A model generated the notes under the pieces. The model ran no database searches. It was given only the letters and a program-made list of their open reading frames with translations, and was not told where the DNA came from. A DNA stretch of 10,788 nt from Spirogloea muscicola. Lineage: Eukaryota > Streptophyta > Zygnematophyceae > Spirogloeales > Spirogloeaceae. The first letter of the stretch is position 1. Each line of letters opens with the position of its first letter. The translations under genes were made by a program, and so were the position numbers. Shown piece after piece: positions 1 to 8,130 of this stretch. The DNA lies in NCBI GenBank assembly GCA_009602725.1, contig WELB01000243.1, positions 105,407 to 116,194 of the forward strand, written 5' to 3'.

Positions 1-179
1 CCCCCTCCCCCCCGAAAGCGGTGCTCCCCACTCCCACCGCCCAGCTCGCCCCCGCTTGCCCCGCAGCTCTCCCGCCGCGGCCGCGGTGCCCGTCGCCTTG
101 CTCGCCCTGGCCGTCACGCCGCCCGCTTGGGGCCTCCTCGCTGCCAGCCGCTCGCCGGCTCCCGCCGGGAGCGTGCAGC

Positions 180-255
180 AACCACGAGCAGGCTGAGAGG
201 GCGCTGCAGAGCTGAGGAACCACGAGCAGGCTGAGGGGGCACTGCAGAGTCGAGA
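180..255 (+). repeat. 38-bp direct tandem duplication
   Basis: Two adjacent units, 180-217 and 218-255, share the start AACCACGAGCAGGCTGAG and a GGGC-CTGCAGAG core, with a few substitutions. It lies in the GC-rich region upstream of the WRKY start. Confidence 0.85.
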
Positions 256-460
256 GGGCGCTGGGACGGAGCCAGAGGGACTGGGAGCAGCTGTGCGCCG
301 GGCAAGGTGCAGAGGAGAGGTGACGGAGCCAGCACGCACCGAGCTCCTGCTGGAACACTGCCGGCGCCGCCTGCACTCGCGGACGCCGCCCAGCGTGAGG
401 ATCTCCCGCCCTCACCATCTGCATTGCTCGTCGACGACGTTAAGGAGCCGACCTGACGGT

Positions 461-478
461 ATGAGAGCTTGGCTGTGA
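461..478 (+). other. Upstream ORF 1 of the WRKY gene (5 codons plus stop)
   Basis: ATG-AGA-GCT-TGG-CTG-TGA encodes MRAWL. It lies 135 bases before the main ATG. It matters only if transcription starts upstream and the possible 5' UTR intron is retained. Confidence 0.35.
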
Positions 479-528
479 CTCTGGTGCGTCGCCCGAGTAG
501 ACTTTGCTGTCACTCACGGCAGCCGTGC

Positions 529-567
529 ATGCCTTGCAGGCGCAGCTCCGCTCTGGCCCGAGGATAG
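529..567 (+). other. Upstream ORF 2 of the WRKY gene (12 codons plus stop)
   Basis: Encodes MPCRRSSALARG and ends at the TAG 565-567. That TAG is in frame with the main start at 613, so this frame cannot read through into the WRKY protein. It could lower translation of the main ORF by scanning arrest. Confidence 0.35.
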
Positions 568-612
568 CAGCCGGCGTCGCCGTGGCGCACGAGTAGCCGG
601 CACTGCGGCGAG

Positions 613-3600
613 ATGCGCTGGCACGGAACGTACGACACGGCGACTCTCCTGTCAGCTTTCCTACTGGAGGAGCAGTGGAAATGCTATGACCAGCCTGCCG
701 GTGCAGAGGCTGCAGTGCTCAAATCGTCCTCGCACGGGCCGCTTCAACATCACCTGGAGCAGCTTGCCAATACTGGCAAGCTGCCTGACCTGCGGAAGGT
801 CCTGAAGTGCAGCACAAATGCTAGCTGTGACTGGCAGGCAGCGGCGGAAGCTCAGGCACCGCACGAGGACTATGATGGCGCCGAGCTGTTGACAGCCGAA
901 TTTGAGGCAGGGCCCCTTCATGCCATCAGCGAAGGCGCATACAGCGTGGAGCTTGAGGCTCTCAGTGACCCTTCCTTGTCTGGCCCGGTGTCACCTCAGC
1001 TACTGGCCGCCTCCGGCTTTGGATGCTCACCGGGTGTTTTCCAGGCGCCTCCACATGGAGTCCACACCTGCCACTCAGTCAGCAGCACAACGAGCACAAC
1101 ACACGGCTCGCCCTTCCTGTCCTCCATGGACGACGACGGCGCGAGCGAGGCAACAGCACGACTGCTGGACTGGCCTGCGGACGACGCTGTATCTCAGCCG
1201 CCTTACATGACTGAGCCGCCTGCACTGTGCGCCCCACTTCCGCAGGCAGCAATAACAGCCTCAAAGGCAGATGCTCTACTAGCTCTCAAGACAAAGTCCT
1301 TCCTGGAGGAACGCAGAGCTATTGCCCACCGGGACGCTGAGCAGAGCGCACTGGCAGCTTGCCAGCCCCAACAAGGAACGGCTGCGAGCTTCTTGCCATC
1401 ACTCACAGATCAAGTTCTCGACTGTTCGTCAATGTCCACTGCAGCGGTCCTTACATGCCTGACAACGGACCAGCAGACAGAAAGTTGCCACAGGGTCGCG
1501 GATCCTGCACGGTCACTTGGTTACTGCCGTTGCCAGCACCTTATGAGACATGCCTGTCAACCGCCACCTTCTGCCGAGCAGAGGAGGACATACTACACCG
1601 AGCTCTGTGGCGATCAAGAGTGCTCGCCTACACCTGTGCACCCTCTGCGCGGCACGCATGAGGGAGACGGAATGAGGAGTGCAATTGAAGCGCAAGGCAG
1701 CCCTTTGGAAAGGTAACGTCAGTCACCAGCAAACTTGGGGTTGTAACCTGGTAGGAAATGCAGATCCAGCTCGGCTGAGTGTGCTTCAAAATTTTCGAGC
1801 TTTTGCCTCACACTTCGTCTTTCCAAGTACATCGTGAGAGTGGTGAACCATGCACAAGTGACAGCACCACTTCTCACTATCCCCGTGTTCGTTGTTGTTG
1901 CAGTGGCAGCTTCGATCACGGACTTGTCATACCTCAACGTGGCAACATAGCCCCAGCAGATGTCATCCACGAGTGGCAGGTGAATGATGCACCATCTTTC
2001 ACTAGTGGAGCTTGAAAGCTATAAACATTTCAGCTATCAAAATGCGTTTCCTCAGAAACAGATGCCACCTTGTCATTGCAAGCCAAACATGTGCTGCAGC
2101 GTATGACGAGCCTGCAAAATATCATCAAGGTCAGTGGATACAAGGTCCAGTAGCTAGGGGAAGCCTGGTGACGCTTCATCTTTATTGTCTTGCACATTGA
2201 CTCTCTTTGCCAGGAGCTGACTGTGCTGTTACGATGCACTCATACAGATGCCGGAGATCAAACAGCTTAGACTTGTCAGCGAGACTCAGAGGCAAGGTCA
2301 GGCCAGTCGTGTCAAGTCTAATTGATGACAGAACACTGGCTTCATAGCTGGCTTTGAAGCTGCAGGCAGGACAGACGCATGCAGAAGCAGAGCCTGCACA
2401 GCGAATGTGCAGTGCTCTGCTCCGAAATGTCAGAGTCTCACAGCAAAGCACTGCTGGTCAATGTATCGGTGACAGTCCCCTGAAGATGTATCAAACCCGT
2501 TTATGAACCAACAATACCCTTCGGCGGGTCCTTGTCATCTGCAGGAGGATGTGGGAATTCTTTGGCATCGTCAGAAGGTCCACAGCACTATGTTCCTGAT
2601 ATCACTTTGATCCATCAGGTTATCGTGCCGAATGAAAATAATCACATGAAAAGGTTTGCCCCGGACCGCAGTTTGACGTAGTACTTGCTTATATTTGCTG
2701 GATTTAGCTGGATTCCGTGAAGCCTCTATCAAATCAGGGGAAACAAGGCACTGTGACTGCAATGAAGTGGCTGAATTCCAAGACAGTGCACTCTGTAGCC
2801 GAAGAGGCATAGCTATCTGCAGATCCACCCTGTGAACATAAATACATGAGGCTCTCTCCGTAGTCTTTCACTGCAGCAAGCTTGTGATAATGACAAAGCA
2901 TGACTGTGACTGCTCACAACACGGCATCGCCGCTGTTTGACATGTGCTCAGACATGAAAAGAAGAAGATGCAGAAGAGAAAAGTACGGCGTCCCGAGAAT
3001 ATATTTAGATATCCACTTGACCACAACGTCATACCTGAAGATGGCTATAGGTGGCGGAAGTACGGCCAGAAGAATGTCAAAGGTAGCGACTTCCCAAGGT
3101 CAGATTCATCAGAACTTTGACCCATGGCTAGTCCCTGTCATGTGTGTAACACTAGAAGACCTCCCTGCACACTCGGTGTTTTTCTGCCCAATGCAGGAGC
3201 ACAAGCAGAGGGCCAACAAATCAGTCAGTCCTCTAATTAGTGCTTGATTTACTCATCTTGCATCCTGTCCAACGATGGTTGGACGAACCACAACCACAAC
3301 TTCTGTCCCAATATTATTCTGGTGTGCACCAAGTGTCTTGCTCTGTTGCTTGGGTGTGTGCCAAGCTTGGTGGCTTGAAGGACCCGGTCGTCTATCCATG
3401 GAGTTTACCAACGGCATAAAGGCAGCTTCTAAACATCAATCTCTCTGCACTCAACAGATGCTACTACAGATGTTGTGAAGTCAGCCCACATGCTTGCGAT
3501 GTGAAAAAGAAGGTGGAGAGAGATCGTTCAGACCCAGACTTTGTCCTCATCACCTATGATGGCCAGCACCTTCACGAGCTGCCAGGTACTGCAGATGGTC

Positions 3601-4327
3601 GTGTGATGAACCGTACTTCCTACTGTCCCAGACTATCCAGTGTTGCATCAGCTTGCAGTCTCAAAGTCTCTGCAGCTCACGACAGGGCAGCTTCAGGAAC
3701 ATGTCACGAGCTCCTCCAACCCATGAGAAATTACACAAGAGGCAGTGGATACTATACTCCCCTGTGTTGGCGTCCTTAGAGTGTTGTTAAAACTGTGGCC
3801 AATGTTGGCCTACTCTTTTCTGCTGCAGCGCTTGTGAGCTATTGGCTTGCTCACCAGTACAGTGAACTGCATAGCTTGTGCTGATGCAACTCTATTGCAT
3901 GCTGCCAGGTATTCTGCAGAATCTCAGGGTTCAGACACTTCCAAATAGGTCACTGATGAGCAAGCGCGAAGACCATCCAGCCCCTGCTCTGGCCAAAAGG
4001 CAGCTTGAAGGAAAGGACTGCAATGCACCAGGAAAAACGGGGGTTACTGGATTGCAGTCTTGGTCTCCCCATCATCTGGGACCAACTTACTCTGGGAGTC
4101 ACTTATCAGATGGCCATCACGACATATCTACTGATGACAGCTCGCAGAAAGCCCATGAGCCACCTTCTGCAGAAGCACCAAAGGCAATGGCACAGGGACA
4201 GAGTAGGCCTTGTGGCTCTCAAGGCAGTCTGGGCCGCTTCAGACAGAAGAAGGTGACTGCTCTTTCGGTCACCATTGGGGACATCAAAAGGGCTGCGCAA
4301 CAAGATGTGTGGCCCAATTGCTTTTGA
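613..4327 (+). CDS. WRKY-domain transcription factor, four exons (613-1712, 2952-3098, 3458-3585, 3909-4327)
   Basis: Predicted DNA-binding regulator that would act in the nucleus on W-box (TTGAC) elements. The joined CDS is 1794 nt, 597 residues. Residues 1-366 (exon 1) are Ala/Ser-rich with no recognised domain. A basic stretch, residues 370-380 (KKKMQKRKVRR), is a likely nuclear signal. The single WRKY domain spans about 396-458: WRKYGQK at 401-407, then KGSDFPR, CYYRC, VKKKVERD and TYDGQHLH. Zinc ligands read as C421, C429, H453 and H455, i.e. C-X7-C-X23-H-X-H. Junction phases are 2, 2 and 1 and all match; the second falls in the Arg codon of the FPR motif, the classic phase-2 intron of WRKY domains. 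The ATG at 613 is the first in frame after a TAG at 565-567. The body resembles group IIc, while the X7 spacing and PRCYYRC resemble group III. Residues 460-597 have no known domain. The domain exons are near certain; exons 1 and 4 are inferred from phase and open frame. Confidence 0.82.
1713..2951 (+). other. WRKY intron 1 (1239 nt, phase 2)
   Basis: The donor AAAG|GTAACG follows Glu366 plus two bases of the next codon; the acceptor GTGCTCAG ends at 2951. The frame of exon 2 is closed by TGA at 2938-2940 and the only AG between that stop and the basic stretch is this one, so the acceptor is well constrained. Open frames inside, on either strand, resemble no family I know, and no second WRKY core is visible. 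An extra unrecognised exon cannot be excluded. Confidence 0.65.
3099..3457 (+). other. WRKY-domain intron 2 (359 nt, phase 2)
   Basis: Donor CCAAG|GTCAGA, acceptor CTCAACAG|A. Splicing rebuilds Arg416 and joins FPR to CYYRC, restoring an intact WRKY domain. Nothing else is recognised inside. Confidence 0.9.
3586..3908 (+). other. WRKY intron 3 (323 nt, phase 1)
   Basis: The donor CCAG|GTACTG follows the HELP end of the WRKY domain; the acceptor GCTGCCAG ends at 3908. Phase 1 on both sides rebuilds Gly459. If this intron were retained, the frame would run on for another 64 codons to TAG at 3777-3779, giving a different C-terminus. Confidence 0.65.
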
Positions 4328-4574
4328 ACTTCAGGTAAAGGTGAACGGCTGAGGCAACAGCAGCTGAAGGCTCTGCAACAGTGATAGCACGGTGGCGCTG
4401 TATTTCGGTGCAGCGCAGAACAAAGGACCTCAGGAAGTCTCATATATCAAACTTTCTCCAATGCTTAGCAACCATCTCCCTTTCCCACCTAGTATAAGTA
4501 CCTGCTCAGATTAGTTACGGCCAGCATCTGCAGCAACATTTCACCGAGTGCTAGAGGCATGACTAGACGATGAT

Positions 4575-4614
4575 GACCCCTGCCAAGTTCATAAGTACGA
4601 ACTTCATTGGGGTC
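4575..4614. repeat. Imperfect hairpin with symmetric internal loop
   Basis: Outer arms GACCCC (4575-4580) and GGGGTC (4609-4614), a 4-by-4 internal mismatch, inner arms AAGTTC (4585-4590) and GAACTT (4599-4604), and an 8-nt loop. It could be a stem-loop in the WRKY 3' UTR or a remnant of a small transposon. Confidence 0.7.
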
Positions 4615-4886
4615 CATTATATCTAGGTGAGCAGCTTAGTCCTTGATGGCACAAGTACTGTAGATGCAGGTGCTCGTCTCCTGTCTTCGATGGCCTCAGG
4701 TCTTTCATACAAGATTGCTATCTTTCAATTGCCTAGTGTGCAAATTAGAATAGCTTCTTACAGGCTTGTGCTAGTGCTTGTGCACAAAAGGTGGAGCCGT
4801 GATGCTTTCACCAGCCATTGCAGCCTGACTTTTGCCTATTGTTACTAGTATGAGCGAGCTTATCAAACTACTTCTGCATCCTAAGT

Positions 4887-5042
4887 CTAGAATGGGGCCA
4901 GAGGGCTATCGCTGCCTGCTTCGATCAGGTTCAGGTCTATGAGGCATTCATCGATGGCTGCGACTGAGTTGCTCTTATCAGCAGCGCACATCAGCTTCGC
5001 CATCGCTAATATGTCTTCAAAGGCCACAGAGCAAGCACAAAG
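4887..5042 (-). other. Short unassigned open frame, possible gene fragment
   Basis: The minus strand is open for 51 codons between TAG at 5043-5045 and TAG at 4887-4889. It contains FEDILAMAKLMCAADK followed by an acidic, Leu-rich end, DECLIDLNLIEAGSD. The composition is more protein-like than its surroundings and an internal ATG sits in the middle. I do not recognise a family. It may be a decayed transposon or gene fragment, or chance. Confidence 0.25.
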
Positions 5043-5090
5043 CTAGACACACTCTGTTATCTACAGTTTGAGATGGGTGCAGCACAGGAG

Positions 5091-5136
5091 TGACGACTGA
5101 TTGTTGTGAAGGTCGTGGAGGACCTTCTAGTCGTCA
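5091..5136. repeat. Nested inverted repeat
   Basis: Outer perfect 8-bp arms TGACGACT (5091-5098) and AGTCGTCA (5129-5136); inner perfect 7-bp arms GAAGGTC (5108-5114) and GACCTTC (5121-5127) with a 6-nt loop. The left side has a 9-nt bulge and the right side 1 nt. Confidence 0.8.
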
Positions 5137-5339
5137 AAAGCTCTACGTGACGAGGCAAAAGACAAACCCGACGCCTTAAAGCTATGTGCCCATCTACATC
5201 TGGCACGTTTGAGGATAAGAAGATGCGACGACCTGAACGTTCCTGCTTTTACTTTCCATTAGCATGGTCGTAAGATTTGATGATGTGGCATGGGCGAAAG
5301 CGGCACCCATTAGGAAATAGAAATGTTGGCTCGCCGAGC

Positions 5340-5430
5340 TTGAGAGGTCGTCGAGAGAAGGACTCGCCCATTGAGGATAGGGGCTGGAAATAGCCAGCCC
5401 AGATAAGCCCAGAATGAACAAAGGACGAGA
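5340..5430 (-). repeat. Dispersed hairpin repeat, copy D
   Basis: The reverse complement reads like the 9283-9340 copy: a T-rich lead, GGGCTGG, short loop, CCAGCCC, then a CCTNTCCTCAATGGGCG-like tail. The stem is 5381-5387 with 5394-5400, 7 bp and 6-nt loop. The open frames on the minus strand here (5194-5470) are probably only repeat sequence. Confidence 0.6.
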
Positions 5431-5659
5431 AGGGGCCCCCCTGTAGCGGTCCATGGCCCACGCCTTGCATCTGCGTGCTGGCCGTGCTCTCGCTGCGGCC
5501 TCCGGCTTTCGTCAGGGGGATAGTTTACCGGCAGCTAGTCTGTCGGATATGAGGCTCCTCACTCGTAACTACTAAGCGGTCCATCCTCCCCCGTTCTGCC
5601 ATAGCCTTTTCAGGCCCCGCAGTCGCTGCTTAGCTCGTAGTCTGGCCCCTTCGAACCTT

Positions 5660-5715
5660 GTCAATTCTTTCGGGCTGGCTTCTCACAGCCCTTGCCCCCA
5701 TTGGGAGAGCCACTT
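5660..5715 (+). repeat. Dispersed hairpin repeat, copy C
   Basis: ATTCTTTCGGGCTGGCTTCT, then CACAGCCC and CCCATTGGGAGAGCC, parallels the 9283-9340 copy. The stem is GGGCTG (5672-5677) with CAGCCC (5686-5691). Confidence 0.55.
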
Positions 5716-6110
5716 CTTCTCTCCTGTTCACATGCTGAGTAGCTCATGCTATCAGGCAAGAAGAGCATTATCACGGTCGGTCTGATCAAGCTAGTAGCAA
5801 GCAGAAGCACCGTCACTTGAAACTCCTGACTGGTAAGAAACTGTGCAGTTCTGCAAGACGAGACTATCATTGTGGCCTCCTCGTTCCTGTCAATACACTT
5901 TGGTGAATGCTATCCAAGCCCGCCGTCTACAAGTCTCTGGCTCTCCTTTCATCAAAGAGAGAAGGCCCGCGGTGCGCAGGAGATTACAAGGGAGGCCAAT
6001 TCTAGCCTCACAAATGTCCTGTTAATTGCGTAATGAGCTGGCTCATCAAAGAAAAGGACAGGGACTGAAACCTAGACGCCTCGCTACACTCCCTTATCTG
6101 CACTCTCTCT

Positions 6111-6139
6111 CCGCTCCGCTCCGCTCCGCTCCGCTCCGC
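6111..6139 (+). repeat. CCGCT pentanucleotide microsatellite
   Basis: Five perfect CCGCT units from 6111 to 6135 followed by CCGC. It ends about 113 bases upstream of the APC13 start codon, so it probably sits in its promoter or 5' UTR. Confidence 0.9.
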
Positions 6140-6251
6140 CGAACTGCTAGCTCTGGTGGCAGCGGCTCGCCAGCGGCTCTGCCGCCTGCCGCTCCTCCTG
6201 CCGGCGGCGTGCTGCCCCCGGCAGTGGCGCTCGCCGGCGTCCCGAGGCGCC

Positions 6252-7161
6252 ATGGACGAGGGGGCGGCGCTCCCTGGCGCGCTGCTGGACCTTGTTGACG
6301 ACGAGTGGCGCGCGGATGTCCTCCCGGACGACGGTGCGCTTTCGCCCGTGCCGAGCCCCCTCCTCGGCGCGATCCGCGGCCGTCTGCCGTGCGAGCTCCC
6401 TGGCGCCGCGGCGGAAGGGGCTCAACGGTGGCTGCAGCAGCACTTCTTGCCTTTCTGGCTTTGGCTTTAACGATGCACGCCATCCATGGGAGCCACAAGG
6501 GCACGCTGCTTGCTCTGGTGCTCAATGCAGGGCGGGGCCTGTGTTGCCGGCATTCCGCCGCCAACGCCAAGTCGACCACTGAAGCCTTCCCTTCAATGGC
6601 AAATTTTCAGGGGTACTCAGACGTTCCTGTGCCGTCTGTGCGCAGACATCCCGCTACCGCCAGGAACAGAAGCCCCGGCTGACGACATCGAGGACCCTGG
6701 TACGAGCAGGCATAAGTGCACCAGTCACCTATACTCCTACATTATAAGCCCAGACTCTGACTGAAGTACATCAACCCGCAACCTGTATTGAAGTGCTAGT
6801 AAACAACTCATGGTGAAGCCCATAAGTTAATTGCTGCCATCAAGACCTGAAAGACAGAGCTCTGGCTCTACACTCCACCTATGTACATGCTTCGGGCGTG
6901 CCTGCCCCTCCAGTCCAGTGCCTGCTGGCGAGAGAGAGCTCTCGCATGCAGGCCCTTGATCTTAACCGAAGGCTCCGATCTAGCAAGGCGCTGCTTCACC
7001 TTACAAATAGCAGTACAACTGCAAGATGCTGCAGCCGTCTGCGGCAAAGCCTGACATTTGGAGGGGATGTGCGGGGACTGGGGGTGAGGCTTGCAGGGCA
7101 GGAGCATCAGGCAGCAGGGACTGATACATGGCCGGATCTCGGCCTGCATATTATCAAGTGA
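6252..7161 (+). CDS. APC13: Anaphase-promoting complex subunit 13, three exons (6252-6333, 6646-6699, 7097-7161)
   Basis: APC13 (yeast Swm1, Arabidopsis BONSAI) is a small, largely unstructured subunit that clamps the TPR subunits of the APC/C, the nuclear ubiquitin ligase driving mitotic exit. The joined CDS is 201 nt, 66 residues, close to the ~63 of the Arabidopsis protein. Exon 1 gives LLDLVDDEW (11-19) and LPDD (24-27). Exon 2 completes LPDDDIPLPP and continues ADDIEDPG, an acidic stretch. Exon 3 gives QEHQAAGTDTWPDLGL and ends HIIK. These three blocks follow the order of plant APC13, where the corresponding motifs are LIDIVDE-W, LPDDDLPLPP and TWHDLAL. Both junctions are phase 1 with GT-AG borders and rebuild Asp28 and Gly46. 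The ATG lies in a strong plant context (GCGCCATGG). The tail differs from the usual: WPDLGL instead of WHDLAL. The match rests on my memory of the family, but three blocks, phases and length agree, so I am confident. Confidence 0.92.
6334..6645 (+). other. APC13 intron 1 (312 nt, phase 1)
   Basis: Donor GACG|GTGCGC, acceptor GTGCGCAG ending at 6645. The GC-rich first half carries several long open frames on both strands that are not genes. Reading through without splicing would stop at 6468-6470 and lose the LPLPP and TW-DL blocks. Confidence 0.88.
6700..7096 (+). other. APC13 intron 2 (397 nt, phase 1)
   Basis: Donor CCTG|GTACGA, acceptor GGCTTGCAG ending at 7096. Nothing else is recognised inside; the minus-strand open frame crossing it has no family resemblance. 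Confidence 0.87.
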
Positions 7162-8130
7162 TTGCTCTAGTAAAGCATCCACGGCTGGACCGCGGCGTGA
7201 GCCCTGGGTAACTCTGGCAGTACAAAGCGCGCAGGCGTGGCAACTGGTCCCCAGCTCCATTGCCAAGCCCTCCACTGAGAAGAGCACTGGTTGCGGTTGC
7301 AGCTACAACCACCTCAATGGCGAGCTGAAGGCGGCCCGTTCACATCCTTGGAATTGCTTTTGGCTTGCTCGCTTGCTCGCCCTTCTATGCTGATCTTGGG
7401 ATAGAACTTGTCAGCAGGGTGCTTGACTTTTAAGAGCGTCAACGTGCTGGAGGCAAGTACCAGGTTGCTATGAGTGCATACCCAGCTTTCCATGTGGGAT
7501 AAGGGCCTGCATGGCAGGCTCCCCTCAAGTGCGGCTCCACTTTCTACTAGCAGCTGAGGTGTGGTTGTGGTGGCCTAGAAGCAATTCTCCATCAATCCAT
7601 GACCGTTACGTTGGCGGGCTTACCGAGCTGCTGCAGACATGGCTGATGCAAGAGGAGTCAAGTAGACGGCAGCCTGGAACTGTAGATGGGCCTTGGCAGA
7701 AGGGCTGCTGTGCTGCTGCCTACTATGGCGACACTATACTCCAGTCCCAGCTTTCCCCTGGTGCAGCATCTCCCTACAAGGTGGAGAAATTCATGAACCA
7801 ATAGTATGGTCTGGCAACAGCATCTTTCGGCAGCCGATGCTGTGGCTTGCTTGCACATTGCTCGTAACATTTGCTGACTGGCGGGCATGTGTTATCATGT
7901 ATAGCAGCTCACAGCGGCGACCACAAAGGTGGGCTTTGTGCAGTTTGCAGCCATTGTATAGTAAACTTGCGATTGAAAGAACAGCTCCAGCTCATCATAT
8001 CACATCTATAGCTGCCATATTCAGGTTGAGGGCTTGGGATGTGGAGGATCAAGTCCTATCAAGGTCAGAGGGTAACAGATTCCGTCCTCAACCCATAATA
8101 GCTGAAAAGTGTTGATGAAGTTTTGAGGAG
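7162..8130. other. Intergenic region between APC13 and inhibitor copy 1
   Basis: Convergent 3' ends: APC13 ends at 7161 on plus and inhibitor copy 1 ends at 8131 on minus. Open frames at 7511-7804 (+) and 7693-8115 (+) show no recognisable domain. From about 7844 rightwards the sequence is homologous to 10085 onwards and belongs to the duplicated block. No clear poly(A) signal is seen for either gene. Confidence 0.55.

Larger units (their letters stand above)
1..612 (+). promoter_or_regulatory. GC-rich 5' flank and probable 5' UTR of the WRKY gene
   Basis: No coding domain is recognisable. The stretch opens with a C-rich run (1-13) and holds a 38-bp tandem duplication and two short upstream ORFs. 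I see no TATA box. A donor-like CG|GTATGAG at 459-465 and an acceptor-like CTTGCAG ending at 538 would allow an ~80-nt 5' UTR intron, which would remove most of the uORF sequence. The transcription start cannot be placed. Confidence 0.4.
4328..6251. other. Intergenic and UTR region between WRKY and APC13
   Basis: About 1.9 kb without a recognised gene. The first few hundred bases are probably WRKY 3' UTR, although no canonical AATAAA is visible. The region holds two imperfect inverted repeats (4575-4614 and 5091-5136), a short minus-strand open frame (4887-5042), two copies of the GGGCTGG/CCAGCCC hairpin repeat (one in each orientation), and a CCGCT microsatellite just before the APC13 start. 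Confidence 0.6.

Noticed and set aside
1719-2828. Minus-strand open frames in WRKY intron 1 (1719-1970, 2182-2451, 2571-2828) as exons of an antisense gene
   Set aside because: No domain is recognised and I see no convincing chain of matching splice sites between them.
3116-3121. W-box-like TTGACC inside WRKY intron 2 as an autoregulatory site (also TTGACC at 3016 in exon 2 and TTGACT at 7423)
   Set aside because: The six-base motif is expected several times by chance in 10 kb, and none clusters in the WRKY or inhibitor promoter regions, so no regulatory claim is made.
2900-3247. 115-codon open frame across WRKY exon 2
   Set aside because: It is a shifted reading of the exon that encodes WRKYGQK; the WRKY frame carries the domain and correct splice phase.
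6094-6579. 161-codon open frame on the minus strand opposite APC13 exon 1
   Set aside because: High-GC sequence with few stops; Arg/Ala/Pro-rich with no domain, and it overlaps a well-supported gene on the other strand.
6305-6682. 125-codon plus-strand open frame through APC13 intron 1
   Set aside because: It is in a different frame from both flanking exons and has no conserved motif; the spliced APC13 model explains the region better.
7511-8115. Overlapping plus-strand open frames downstream of APC13
   Set aside because: They show no family resemblance, and the right part is the duplicated 3' flank of the inhibitor gene, where copy 2 does not keep the frame.
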